From: Sulfitobacter sp. BSw21498
GTDB taxonomy: Bacteria > Pseudomonadota > Alphaproteobacteria > Rhodobacterales > Rhodobacteraceae
Direction: 5' to 3'
NCBI RefSeq assembly: GCF_006064855.1
Contig: NZ_CP040753.1
Location: 1,488,001-1,552,000, forward strand
DNA length: 64,000 bases
This document shows, in pieces, positions 36,272-44,637 of the stretch (position 1 is the first letter of the stretch; each line of letters starts with the position of its first letter). The translations under genes and the position numbers were made by a program. Under the pieces are notes generated by a model, which ran no database searches, was not told the DNA's origin, and saw nothing but the letters and a program-made list of their open reading frames with translations.

Positions 36272-37017
36272 CCACGCTTCGCCGATTTCGCGCGCCCTTA
36301 CTCGACCCGACACAGGACCGCCCTGAAGGGCTGCGCGGTGCCGCTGGCGCACCGGCGGACACGCGCTATGACGTCTACCGTAACAACGTGACCCATTCCT
36401 TAATTGCAGCACTGCACAGCGCTTTTCCCTTGGTGCTCAAAGTATTAGGCACGCAGAATTTCGACCGGTTGGCCCCTGGCTACGTCCGTGCGCACCCGCC
36501 GAGCTCTCCGTTGATGATGCATTATGGCGCTGATTTTCCTGACTTTCTCGCCGCACAACCGCAATTGTCAAAAATGGGCTACCTGCCCGACTGCGCCCGC
36601 CTCGACCTTGCCCTGCGCCGATCCTACCACGCAGCCGACAGTGCGCCCTTTGATCTCGAAACGTTCCAGCAGCTTACGCCAGAAGAGATGATGCAAACAC
36701 AGCTCATCCCCGCCCCTGCGACGGTTTTGCTGCGGTCAAGCTGGCCGCTTTTCGATATCTGGCGGTTCAACATGCAGGCCGATGCCCCCAAGCCGCAAAT
36801 GCTGGCCCAAGACGTGTTGATAACCCGCCCCGAGTTTGACCCCGCCCCGCATCTGTTGCCCCCCGGCGGCGGCAATTGGTTCGCCGCATTGGCCGAAGGC
36901 GCAACACTCGACCAGGCCCATGACACCACGCTGGCGCTCGTGCCTGATTTCGATCTTGGTGCGGCCTTAGGGCTGTGCTTTGCAACTGGCGCATTTTGCG
37001 CAAAGAACGGCGGATAA
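36268..37017 (+). CDS. bufC: DUF2063 protein, bufferin partner
   Basis: A 249-residue protein of the DUF2063 family. It has the N-terminal RYDVYRNNVTHSLIAALHSAFPLVLKVLG block, then FPDFLAAQPQL and a WRFNMQAD region. Such proteins bind the precursor peptide and present it to the DUF692 enzyme. The start overlaps bufB by ATGA, and bufD starts 2 bp after its stop. This coupling supports a complex with BufB. Confidence 0.88.
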   Translation: MTTLRRFRAPLLDPTQDRPEGLRGAAGAPADTRYDVYRNNVTHSLIAALHSAFPLVLKVLGTQNFDRLAPGYVRAHPPSSPLMMHYGADFPDFLAAQPQLSKMGYLPDCARLDLALRRSYHAADSAPFDLETFQQLTPEEMMQTQLIPAPATVLLRSSWPLFDIWRFNMQADAPKPQMLAQDVLITRPEFDPAPHLLPPGGGNWFAALAEGATLDQAHDTTLALVPDFDLGAALGLCFATGAFCAKNGG

Positions 37018-37018
37018 G

Positions 37019-37549
37019 ATGCTGAAGACCCTCACCCTTTATGACCGCGCCACCCACTGGATTTCAGCGCAGGACTGGCTGCTGCCGACGCTTGCACGGT
37101 TTCTATTTGCTGCTGTACTGATGCAATATTTCTTTGCCTCTGGCCTCACCAAACTCGACGGGTTGGTGACGCTGAGCACCGGTGCCTATGTCCAGATTTT
37201 CCCCCGCGCGTTCGAGGCGGCAGGCTATGACGCGACAGCGCTTTCGCCGCTGCACGGGCTGGTGGCCTATGCGGGGACGATGGCGGAATTTGTGCTGCCG
37301 GCGTTGATCGTGGTGGGGCTGTTCACGCGGCTTGCGGCCTTGGGGATGGTGGGGTTTGTAGTCCTGCAATCGCTCACGGATCTTTACGGTCACCAACAAT
37401 GGAGCGCGCTTGGCCAGTGGTTTGACCGCCTGCCGGACGGGACCATTCTGGACCAGCGCGCGCTTTGGGTGCTGTTGTTGGTGGTGCTGGTGGTCAAGGG
37501 CGGCGGGCCGGTGGCGCTGGACCGTATTTTGCTGGCGCGCCGCCGCTGA
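37019..37549 (+). CDS. bufD: DoxX-family membrane protein of the bufferin operon
   Basis: A 176-residue inner-membrane protein with about four hydrophobic helices (about residues 20-40, 72-92, 97-118, 143-163). The DoxX pattern FASGLTKLDGLVTLS and the GLFTRLAALGMVGFV block are present. DoxX proteins often close bufferin/gig operons; the role is unknown (redox or membrane partner of the modified peptide). ATG 37019 follows the bufC stop by 1 base. It ends 3 bp from the convergent arsC-like gene. Confidence 0.85.
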   Translation: MLKTLTLYDRATHWISAQDWLLPTLARFLFAAVLMQYFFASGLTKLDGLVTLSTGAYVQIFPRAFEAAGYDATALSPLHGLVAYAGTMAEFVLPALIVVGLFTRLAALGMVGFVVLQSLTDLYGHQQWSALGQWFDRLPDGTILDQRALWVLLLVVLVVKGGGPVALDRILLARRR

Positions 37550-37552
37550 GCA

Positions 37553-37873
37553 TTACTGCGCGGCTTTGACCTCGGCTTGGGTCGTGTCATTCCAGCCGAG
37601 GAAAAGATCCTCCCCCGCGGCGATCAGCGGGCGTTTCATCAACGCGGGATGGGCGACCAAAAGTTCAAGCGGATCGGAGGCGCGTTCGGCATCGTCCAGA
37701 CCACGCCATGTGGTGGAACGCGTGTTCACCAGTGCTGCGCCAAAGCGGGCATGAGCGCGGGCCAGCACCTCGGCGGGGACACCGTCTTGGCGGACATCGA
37801 CCAGCTGCGCGTCGGGCAGCGCCTTGATCGCCTTGCGGCAGGTATCGCAGTTTTTCAGACCGTAGATCAGCAT
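37553..37873 (-). CDS. ArsC/Spx-type thioredoxin-fold protein
   Basis: A 106-residue protein of the ArsC family with the active-site CDTCRKA near residue 9. LVNTRSTTWRGL and ALMKRPLIA (about 80, the anion-site block) are also present. It could be an arsenate reductase or an Spx-like regulator; bacterial proteins of this length (YffB-type) are often neither. It is convergent with bufD with no room for a terminator. Confidence 0.8.
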   Translation of the reverse strand: MLIYGLKNCDTCRKAIKALPDAQLVDVRQDGVPAEVLARAHARFGAALVNTRSTTWRGLDDAERASDPLELLVAHPALMKRPLIAAGEDLFLGWNDTTQAEVKAAQ

Positions 37874-38026
37874 TCTCGTCTCACTTTTTCGGGTTTCATA
37901 TGTCCTAGGATAATCGTGCGCTGCAAAATTTCTTGATTTTCGCCACGGGCGAACAACCTTTTACCGCATGGGGCGGCGAAAGCAATTTTCGGGCCTGCGA
38001 CAGTGAGTAATGAGGAGCGTTGAGAT

Positions 38027-38233
38027 ATGCCTACGGGTACAGTCAAATGGTTTAACACCACCAAAGGATACGGATTTATCGCGCCAGAGAGCGGCGGGAC
38101 GGATATTTTTGTTCATATTTCGGCAGTGGAACAGTCCGGTCTGACCGGTCTGGCGGACGATCAAAAAGTGTCTTTCGAAATGTCCGAGGGGCGCGACGGG
38201 CGTCAGATGGCGACGGAGCTGGAACTGCTGTAA
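38027..38233 (+). CDS. cold-shock protein (CspA family)
   Basis: A 68-residue single cold-shock domain. RNP1 is KGYGFIAP and RNP2 is DIFVHIS. It binds single-stranded RNA or DNA. GAGGAG lies upstream of ATG 38027. The 153-bp leader has no gene and could be the long 5' untranslated region common to csp genes, but I cannot show a thermosensor. Confidence 0.93.
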   Translation: MPTGTVKWFNTTKGYGFIAPESGGTDIFVHISAVEQSGLTGLADDQKVSFEMSEGRDGRQMATELELL

Positions 38234-38298
38234 AAAACCCGATGCCAGAGGGGCGCCGGATTTTCTGGTGGTTATTCGGCATCAAACGGGGCTGCGGC

Positions 38299-38592
38299 TT
38301 AGCGGCAGCCCTTTTCGCCCGGCACGCACGCATAGCTGGCGCGGCGCGGGTGATAGTGGCGGACCTTGTGCTTTTTCGGCGCGGGGTGCGACATCATCTG
38401 CTGATAGCTGGTGGCCGTGTTCGGCGTGCCGCAGCAGATCACGCCGGAGATCGTGACCGGCTGAAGCCCTACGGGGCAGAAGTTGGCGGAGGACGGATAG
38501 GCGTAGATATTGGGCTCTGCCGAGACCTGCGCGGGCAGCAAAACTGCGCCCATCAAACCCAATCCGGCGATCATTCCTGTTGTCAGACGCAT
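38299..38592 (-). CDS. exported Cys-containing hypothetical protein
   Basis: A 97-residue protein with a Sec signal peptide at about residues 1-25 (MRLTTGMIAGLGLMGAVLLPAQ, cut near VSA-EP). The mature part has four Cys (NFCPV, VICCG, YACVP/GC near the end) and a His/Lys/Arg-rich stretch (HPAPKKHKVRHYHPRR), which might bind metal or nucleic acid. I do not recognise a family. ATG 38592 has a GGGGGA site; ATG 38613 is less likely. Confidence 0.65.
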   Translation of the reverse strand: MRLTTGMIAGLGLMGAVLLPAQVSAEPNIYAYPSSANFCPVGLQPVTISGVICCGTPNTATSYQQMMSHPAPKKHKVRHYHPRRASYACVPGEKGCR

Positions 38593-38722
38593 CGTATCCC
38601 CCGTTCTTTTCAATTCCCTTTAATTTGCCCAGACTAAAGCGCCAAGTCTAGCTTTTTCGCCTTTTGGGGCTGGAGGCTGGCGGGATTGGCGGGGCGGGAT
38701 TTGCGCCGCCGTCGGGACTCGG

Positions 38723-38738
38723 GTTACCCATGGGTAAC
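38723..38738. repeat. perfect 16-bp palindrome
   Basis: GTTACCCATGGGTAAC is self-complementary without spacer. It has the form of an operator for a dimeric regulator. It stands 131 bp upstream of the start of the exported protein gene on the minus strand and could control it. Confidence 0.5.
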
Positions 38739-38855
38739 TTAACCTATTGTTATTGTTTGTTTATTTTTTGTTATGGGTGCGTGCGGTGGGGTAGCGAACG
38801 CGGAATGCCGCGCATATTGCTGGGGATGAATGAGTTGACCTAGATTGGAACCGCC

Positions 38856-38933
38856 GCGCCCGAACCGAGGGGCGGGAAGCAAAGCGCCCGCCCCGTGGGG
38901 GCGGTTCGGGCGCTGCCCAATCGGAGATTGGGC
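38856..38933. repeat. competing inverted repeats downstream of the Abi gene
   Basis: GCGCCCGAACCG (38856-38867) is a perfect inverse of CGGTTCGGGCGC (38902-38913). The same right arm also pairs with AGCGCCCG (38883-38890), so two folds exclude each other. A separate hairpin GCCCAATC/GATTGGGC with a 3-base loop lies at 38915-38933. On the minus strand they follow the Abi stop at 38939 and may act as its terminator or as a structured RNA. Confidence 0.6.
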
Positions 38934-38938
38934 ATGGG

Positions 38939-39781
38939 TCAGTTTCGGATTTGTCTCTCACTAAATGAATCTATCAGGAAATCGCAAAATGCAAAGGTAA
39001 GGTTTACCACTAGTACCGCATGCCGTCTTACAGGCTTATGCCTAGCAACATGGCGGTCGCCTGATTTATTCGCTATTTCGTAAAATCCGGTAACCAGAGT
39101 AGAAAGGCCATTTAGAAGAGGCCTTAAAGAATCCTCAGTCGTAGATGATTGGTCCATGTTCGATGCTATAGCCAAGGCCTTATAGAGTTTCTTGATATCA
39201 CCTTCAGTGTCCTTGAATTCCACGCCCTGCTTTTCGAGCGAGAGTTTCAGAAACCCTTCAATAACAGTGTAGCAAATCGTAATTGCACCATCGAAATCAT
39301 TAGACTCTATTCGTGCCCTCGCTTTGGTCACTCTCTCTTCAAGGATCGGATGAGTTAACAGCAACTTTGTTGGTGAATTACCAAACACTAACTTGTTTGG
39401 CACGACCTGAAAGAAGATTGGCCCAGGGACGTGATCGTTTCCGTCATAGAAGCCAGGTCGGTAATCTTTATTCAGTTTGTAGCCGTCCTGAGCTAAAATT
39501 TTGGAAAACTGAAAAGCAATATTTTCGGCGTGATTTTCATCTTCGTCTAGCGCGTTAAATGCTTCCTCGATCACATCTTTCAGCCGATGTTGTCCGTTCA
39601 TTGCAAGCAGCTTTTCCCGCACGAAAATATGTCGAGACGGAAACCCTGCACCGTACAGGTCCATCTCGCCATGGCCGTTGAAGAAATTTACTAGCTGCGG
39701 GCCAGAACGATATTCAGAGACCTGCGAGTCCCCAGAAATAATACCGACCAAAAATTCAATCGCTTTACTACCTATCTTCAC
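38939..39781 (-). CDS. abortive infection protein (Abi C-terminal domain), AT-rich
   Basis: A 280-residue likely anti-phage protein. The C-terminal part (about residues 140-275) matches the Abi_C family (PF14355): [29 protein letters not shown], then [19 protein letters not shown]. The N-terminal part (about 20-125; [21 protein letters not shown]) resembles AbiJ N-terminal domains. It starts at GTG 39781, whose G-T-G overlaps the thyX stop (GTGA), with AAGGGAG 10 bases upstream inside thyX. Base content is low (37% GC at 39241-39300 by count), unlike its neighbours, so it was probably acquired. Confidence 0.78.
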   Translation of the reverse strand: MKIGSKAIEFLVGIISGDSQVSEYRSGPQLVNFFNGHGEMDLYGAGFPSRHIFVREKLLAMNGQHRLKDVIEEAFNALDEDENHAENIAFQFSKILAQDGYKLNKDYRPGFYDGNDHVPGPIFFQVVPNKLVFGNSPTKLLLTHPILEERVTKARARIESNDFDGAITICYTVIEGFLKLSLEKQGVEFKDTEGDIKKLYKALAIASNMDQSSTTEDSLRPLLNGLSTLVTGFYEIANKSGDRHVARHKPVRRHAVLVVNLTFAFCDFLIDSFSERQIRN

Positions 39782-40701
39782 CCATCAATCACTCCCTTAA
39801 ACTCCCGCCATTCCCCCTTGCTCATGCCAGAGGTCTCCTGCGTGACGTCCTCACCTTTGACCATCCGGCGGATACACTCAAGAGCTGTATTGGACATAGT
39901 TGCGCCACCTAGACGGTAATCCTCGAAGGCGCGGTAGGCGGCGGGGACCCAGTCGGCGACGACGTTGCAGATGGCATCGGCATAGACGCGGATTTCGTAT
40001 TGGGCGTGGGCGTCGGCGCGCAGACGCAGGAAGTGGAACAGGTTGTGCAGGTCCACCTTCCAGTACCATTGCGTGTAGATGTTTGAGGGCAGGTTCATCC
40101 GCGCCAGCTCTCGCGCCAGACCGTCCTGGGGTTCGCCGTCGGGGCCGGTTTCGGCAATCATCGCCTCGTAGTTGTCATAGGCGCGGTTGCTGTCGGATTT
40201 GAGGGTCTCGAGCACGCGGGCGGCCTCTGCCCCTTCGAGCACGCCACCGCGGCCTTGATTGTTCACCACGCTTTGCGCGTTCACATGGGCAGGTTCGGGG
40301 ATGTAGAATTCGCGGTCAAGGATCGAATAGCGGGCGGAGTATTCGTTGACGTTGGCGGTCCGGTGACGGATCCACTGGCGCGCGACAAAGACGGGCAGTT
40401 TGACGTGGAGCTTGATCTCGCACATCTCGAAGGGGGTGGAGTGCCAGTGGCGCATCAGGTAGCGGATCAGGCCTTCGTCGTTTTGGACCGATTTCGTGCC
40501 ACGGCCATAGCTGACGCGGGCCGCCTGACAGATCGCTTCGTCGTTGCCCATATAGTCGATGACGCGCACAAAGCCGTGGTCGAGCACGGGAATGGCCTTG
40601 TAGAGATGCGCCTCCATGCCTTCGGAGACGGCACGCAGGGTCTGTTTCGGCTCCGCCCGCAGGGCGTCGATTTCGGCTTGTTGGTCGGGGCTGATCGGCA
40701 T
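39778..40701 (-). CDS. thyX: FAD-dependent thymidylate synthase
   Basis: A 307-residue flavin enzyme that methylates dUMP to dTMP using methylene-tetrahydrofolate and NADPH. The ThyX motif [13 protein letters not shown] (residues 112-124) is present in full. Length suits the alphaproteobacterial type, longer than Thermotoga ThyX (about 220). No thyA is visible in the window, so this is probably the essential thymidylate source. Its last codons hold the ribosome site of the Abi gene. Confidence 0.96.
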   Translation of the reverse strand: MPISPDQQAEIDALRAEPKQTLRAVSEGMEAHLYKAIPVLDHGFVRVIDYMGNDEAICQAARVSYGRGTKSVQNDEGLIRYLMRHWHSTPFEMCEIKLHVKLPVFVARQWIRHRTANVNEYSARYSILDREFYIPEPAHVNAQSVVNNQGRGGVLEGAEAARVLETLKSDSNRAYDNYEAMIAETGPDGEPQDGLARELARMNLPSNIYTQWYWKVDLHNLFHFLRLRADAHAQYEIRVYADAICNVVADWVPAAYRAFEDYRLGGATMSNTALECIRRMVKGEDVTQETSGMSKGEWREFKGVIDG

Positions 40702-40910
40702 GGGGGGCGTCCTGTCATATGGGCTTGGATTCGGAGTTTACTATATCCGGGGCAGCAATGCAGCAAGGCACAGGAACCGCCGTATGCGGTATTGTTTTTG
40801 GGATGCACTTTGCCGGCAAATACGCGTCGGGTGCGGTGTAGCGTTGACAGACGGGCGCGGGATTGGCGACTGTCGCGGCAATAAACAAGAAATTTTCGAG
40901 GCAGACAGTT

Positions 40911-41990
40911 ATGAAATTCGGGACATCAGCGCTGGCGCTGTGCGTATTTATTGCAGCATGCGGCAACGGCACGCCGTTTAACGGCAAGGTAGACGTCGAT
41001 ACGGGCACGGACGGGAGCACGGGGGAAGACGACGGGGCCACATTGTCGCGTGAAGGGCTTCCGCCCGGGACGGCATCCCCTACCCCCAACGACAGCATCC
41101 GCCGGTCAGAGCCCGAGGATGACAACGGCAACGGCGAAGCCAAGGATTTCGCCTATAACGCGCAGGACGATACGTTCACGATTGATGGGCTCGCCTTTGA
41201 CGGCGACAACGTTTACACGCGCGGCGCTTTGGTCAGCAGTCTTGGGCCGTTTGCAGTATATGAAGGCGCGGAGGTCGTGTCTGATAGCCAAACGGGCCAG
41301 CCGATCAACCAGTTCACCCACCGCGCGATCTATGGTGTCAGCAAGAACGTCGACGCCAGCGGCACGCCAAAGACCCAGTTCGCGATCGTGCGCACAGGGC
41401 AATACCAGAACTACGGTTTTGGCGGGTTCATCTACAAACGTGCCAATGGCGTCACGCTTGAGACGGCAAATGGTGCGCAGGGCATCTACACAGGGTCCAC
41501 CGCCGGCATCCGCGATTTCAACGGCAAAAGCGGCATGCAGTACACCACGGGGACTTTGACCGTGCAGGTGGACTTTGGCGATTTCAACGATGGTGCCGGA
41601 ACAGTGGGCGACGGCGTATCCGGAACGCTGTCGGATCGGCGAATCTATGATGTCGATGGCACCGACGTCACGAACGATGTAGTTGCAAACATCAACACGC
41701 AGAACGACGCTTCGATCGCCCGTCTGCCCGCGGCCTTGTTCAAGGTGGGCCCCGGCGCACTGGACGCCAATGGCGAGATCATCGGCACGCTCAACAGTAG
41801 CTTGGTCAACAACAACGGGGAAACAGTCGCTTACGAGAGCGGGAATTACTATGCCGTGATGGCAGGGGACGACAGCCAGGAGATCGTCGGCGTGCTGGTG
41901 CTTGAGAACGCGGCCGAGGAGACAGGCGTGACCGCACGCGACACCAGCGGGTTCATCATCTACCGCGAACCGACCCCCGTCACACCGTAA
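40911..41990 (+). CDS. Slam-dependent surface lipoprotein (TbpB-like beta-barrel)
   Basis: A 359-residue lipoprotein. The signal peptide ends in a lipobox FIAAC with acylated Cys17. A flexible Asp/Gly/Thr-rich linker (about residues 20-75) leads to a beta-rich domain. The C-terminal half has the TbpB-like barrel features: TGTLTVQVDFGDF, GVSGTLSD, SGNYYAVMAGDDSQEIVGVLVLE. It is followed 5 bp later by a Slam-type gene, so it is probably flipped to the cell surface. The ligand is unknown; relatives bind transferrin, haem proteins or haem. Confidence 0.82.
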   Translation: MKFGTSALALCVFIAACGNGTPFNGKVDVDTGTDGSTGEDDGATLSREGLPPGTASPTPNDSIRRSEPEDDNGNGEAKDFAYNAQDDTFTIDGLAFDGDNVYTRGALVSSLGPFAVYEGAEVVSDSQTGQPINQFTHRAIYGVSKNVDASGTPKTQFAIVRTGQYQNYGFGGFIYKRANGVTLETANGAQGIYTGSTAGIRDFNGKSGMQYTTGTLTVQVDFGDFNDGAGTVGDGVSGTLSDRRIYDVDGTDVTNDVVANINTQNDASIARLPAALFKVGPGALDANGEIIGTLNSSLVNNNGETVAYESGNYYAVMAGDDSQEIVGVLVLENAAEETGVTARDTSGFIIYREPTPVTP

Positions 41991-41995
41991 GCGCC

Positions 41996-43390
41996 GTGCG
42001 GATGGTGTTTCAGGGTTTGGTACGTACCGCGACTGTGGCGGTTCTTTGGGCCTGCGCAACAGGTGGGGCGGGGGCGGAGATCACGCTCTCCCCCGATCAG
42101 TTGCGCAACGCGGCGATCCGCAGCGTCGAGACGGGGGCCACGCAGCAAGGTTTGCGCTTTGCGGATGCGCTGCTGCAGCGCGATGCGGGGGATTTCAAGG
42201 CGCAGGTGGTACGTGCCCGTGCGCTGCGCGATCTGGGCCGGACGGATGACGCCATTGCCGCGGGGCGCAAGGCGTGGCGTATGTCTGATAGCGACAGTGA
42301 AAGATACGCAAGTGCGATGATTATGGCGCAAAGCCTGTCGTCGGCCGGGCATAAGACGCGAGCCCAGTTCTGGCTGCGCAGGGCAGCACAGCATGCCCCT
42401 GGCCCCCGCGCCCGCAAACAGGTGGAGCAACACTATAACTACGTGCGCCAGACCAATGCGCTTCATACCCAGCTGTCGTTCACGCTAGCCCCCAATTCCA
42501 ACATCAACAACGGCAGCGCACGCGATACATCCGAACTGAATTATGTGGTCAGCGAAATTCTATTTGGCACGCCGGTGGAATATGTTCTGTCGGGCAGTGC
42601 GCAGGCGCTGTCGGGGATAGAATACGGGTTTGGGTTGAACACACGCTACCGGTTTCACCAGACGTCAACCAGCGCCCACGATCTGACACTGGGGCTGTCC
42701 TATCGGACGTTCTCCCTTTCTGACGGGGCCAAGGCGGATGCGCCGATGGTCGACGGGGGCGACTTTGCCTTTGGGACGGTGATGCTGGGGTATGGGTTCC
42801 GGCAGATCAATCTGGACGCACGCGGGGAGTTTCAAAGCTCTGCCCAGCTAGGGCAAAGCTGGTACGGGGGCGCGGAGTACGCATCCCGCCTGCGTGCTGG
42901 TGTCTCGCAGAGTTACCAAATCGCGCCACGTCAGAAAGCCATGCTATCACTGGCACACGAGATACAGGACGGTCAGCGCACCGTCGATCAGGAGACCACC
43001 AGCATTTCAGGGTCGTTTACGCAGAACCTGAACTCGGGCGATCTGGCCTACCTGGCACTGGGGGCGTCGGTCGCGACCTCGCCCGATGTAAATTCGGAGT
43101 ATGACGAGGTTGAGGTGCGCGGTGCCTATGTATTCCGCGAGCCGGTCGCGGGTGCGGCGCTGCAACTGGGGATGGGCGTGGAAGTGCGTGATTACGATGT
43201 ATCGCGCCACAGCGCGGACGGCCGTCAGGATAAACGCATCTTTGCCGATATCACCGCGACGTTCCAACAGTTTGACTATTACGGGTTCAACCCGTCGGCC
43301 ACGCTGCAAGCCTCGCGTACGGACAGTAATATCAACCTTTATGACATCAACCGTGTGGGCATCAGCATCGGCATTAAATCTGCCTTCTGA
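41996..43390 (+). CDS. Slam-type outer-membrane protein (DUF560, type XI secretion)
   Basis: A 464-residue outer-membrane protein. It has a signal peptide (about residues 1-28), an N-terminal TPR-like helical domain (about 35-145) and a C-terminal beta-barrel of about 300 residues (from LSFTLAPNSNINNGS, a Slam signature) ending in Phe. Slam proteins move lipoproteins to the outer surface. The start is GTG 41996 or ATG 42002; neither has a strong ribosome site, so it is probably coupled to the lipoprotein gene. Confidence 0.85.
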   Translation: MRMVFQGLVRTATVAVLWACATGGAGAEITLSPDQLRNAAIRSVETGATQQGLRFADALLQRDAGDFKAQVVRARALRDLGRTDDAIAAGRKAWRMSDSDSERYASAMIMAQSLSSAGHKTRAQFWLRRAAQHAPGPRARKQVEQHYNYVRQTNALHTQLSFTLAPNSNINNGSARDTSELNYVVSEILFGTPVEYVLSGSAQALSGIEYGFGLNTRYRFHQTSTSAHDLTLGLSYRTFSLSDGAKADAPMVDGGDFAFGTVMLGYGFRQINLDARGEFQSSAQLGQSWYGGAEYASRLRAGVSQSYQIAPRQKAMLSLAHEIQDGQRTVDQETTSISGSFTQNLNSGDLAYLALGASVATSPDVNSEYDEVEVRGAYVFREPVAGAALQLGMGVEVRDYDVSRHSADGRQDKRIFADITATFQQFDYYGFNPSATLQASRTDSNINLYDINRVGISIGIKSAF

Positions 43391-43487
43391 TCAAGGTTTT
43401 GTGTAGGCTATGGCCCCCTGCCCGCTGGCAACTGCTGCCAGCCGTGCTACTCTGCGTGTCGAAGATGAAAGCAAAGGAGCCGACCCC

Positions 43488-43922
43488 ATGCCGATCAAAT
43501 ATTTGCACACGATGGTGCGCGTCAAAGATCTGGAGAAATCGCAAGCATTCTATGAGCTGCTGGGCCTGAAAGAGCGGCGCCGGATCGACAATGAGGACGG
43601 GCGGTTTTCGCTGATCTTCATGTGCCCTCCCGGGCAGGACGACGGCCATGCCGATGTGGAACTGACGTATAACTGGGACGGCGACGATGCGCTGCCGGAC
43701 GACAGCCGCCATTTCGGGCATCTCGCCTATACCGTTGAGAATATTTACGAAACTTGCAAAATGCTGCAAGAAAACGGGATCACGATCAACCGGCCTCCGC
43801 GCGACGGGTATATGGCGTTTATCCGGTCTCCCGACAATGTGTCGGTTGAATTACTGCAAGAAGGTGACCGGCTTGAGCCGCAGGAACCCTGGGCCAGTAT
43901 GGAAAATACCGGCCACTGGTAG
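43488..43922 (+). CDS. glyoxalase I-family protein (lactoylglutathione lyase-like)
   Basis: A 144-residue VOC-fold protein. Metal ligands fit glyoxalase I: His in YLHTMVRV (about 7), Glu in VELTYNW (about 58), His in HFGHLAY (about 77), Glu in SVELLQ (about 121). It would turn the methylglyoxal-glutathione hemithioacetal into lactoylglutathione. ATG 43488 follows AAGGAG. DUF1194 genes follow it closely. Confidence 0.9.
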   Translation: MPIKYLHTMVRVKDLEKSQAFYELLGLKERRRIDNEDGRFSLIFMCPPGQDDGHADVELTYNWDGDDALPDDSRHFGHLAYTVENIYETCKMLQENGITINRPPRDGYMAFIRSPDNVSVELLQEGDRLEPQEPWASMENTGHW

Positions 43923-43926
43923 ACCG

Positions 43927-44637
43927 ATGATCCGGACGGCTTTCCTTGCCACTGCGCTGGGCCTTGCACCTGCTACCCTATGGGCGGCGGAGTGCAGGCT
44001 GGCGCTGGTGCTGGCGATGGACGTGTCCAGTTCGGTCGATGCGGTCGAGGACCGTTTACAGCGTGGCGGGACCGCCGCCGCGCTGCTGTCCGACCCGGTG
44101 CGGCAGGCATTTTTCGCCAGCGATCTGCCGGTGGCGCTGGCGGTCTATGAATGGTCGGGGCGCTATAACCAGAAAATGGTGCTGGACTGGCGGATGATTA
44201 ACACGCCCGATGATCTGATGCGCGCGGCGGGCGTGGTGGCGGGCAGCGCGCGCAGTCATAATGATTTCCCCACGGCGATGGGCTATGCGCTGGGCTTTGG
44301 CGCGGCGGTGATGGCGCAGGCACCGCTTTGTTTATACAAGACAATTGATCTGGCGGGTGACGGGCAGAACAACGAAGGATTTGGCCCGCAGCTGGCCTAT
44401 CAGTCGTTTGATTTTGACGATGTGACGGTGAACGGATTGGTGGTAAATGCCGCCGATTTCGAGGCCGAGACAGGGTTGATCGCCTTTTATAAACGCGAGG
44501 TTTTGCACGGGCCCGGCGCGTTTTTGGTGATCGCCAACGGGTTCGAGGATTTTGAGCGCGCCATGCGGATCAAGCTGGAACGCGAGCTGACGCCTCCTGC
44601 GATCGGCGGCCTGCCTGTAGCCGAGGACGCGGGATGA
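43927..44637 (+). CDS. DUF1194 von Willebrand A-like protein (copy 1)
   Basis: A 236-residue exported protein. It has a signal peptide (about residues 1-20, cut near LWA-AE) and a vWA-like domain with MIDAS-type DVSSSVD (about 31). LAGDGQNNEG (about 143) follows. The DUF1194 family is found in alphaproteobacteria; its role is unknown. It starts 4 bp after the glyoxalase stop and overlaps copy 2 by ATGA. Confidence 0.85.
   Translation: MIRTAFLATALGLAPATLWAAECRLALVLAMDVSSSVDAVEDRLQRGGTAAALLSDPVRQAFFASDLPVALAVYEWSGRYNQKMVLDWRMINTPDDLMRAAGVVAGSARSHNDFPTAMGYALGFGAAVMAQAPLCLYKTIDLAGDGQNNEGFGPQLAYQSFDFDDVTVNGLVVNAADFEAETGLIAFYKREVLHGPGAFLVIANGFEDFERAMRIKLERELTPPAIGGLPVAEDAG

Larger units (their letters stand above)
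38593..38938. other. 346-bp gene-poor stretch with palindrome and hairpins
   Basis: No convincing gene lies here. It has an AT-rich run (about 38740-38775). It also holds a perfect 16-bp palindrome and a set of inverted repeats ending at the Abi gene stop, both listed separately. It separates the cold-shock/exported-protein genes from the foreign-looking Abi gene. Confidence 0.7.

Noticed and set aside
37553..37873. Arsenate resistance operon
   Set aside because: Only one ArsC-like gene is present, with no arsB, acr3 or arsR nearby, so no resistance operon is supported.
38856..38933. Possible tRNA in the hairpin region near the Abi gene
   Set aside because: There is no T-loop consensus, no cloverleaf and no CCA-type acceptor. 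The pairing fits simple inverted repeats only.
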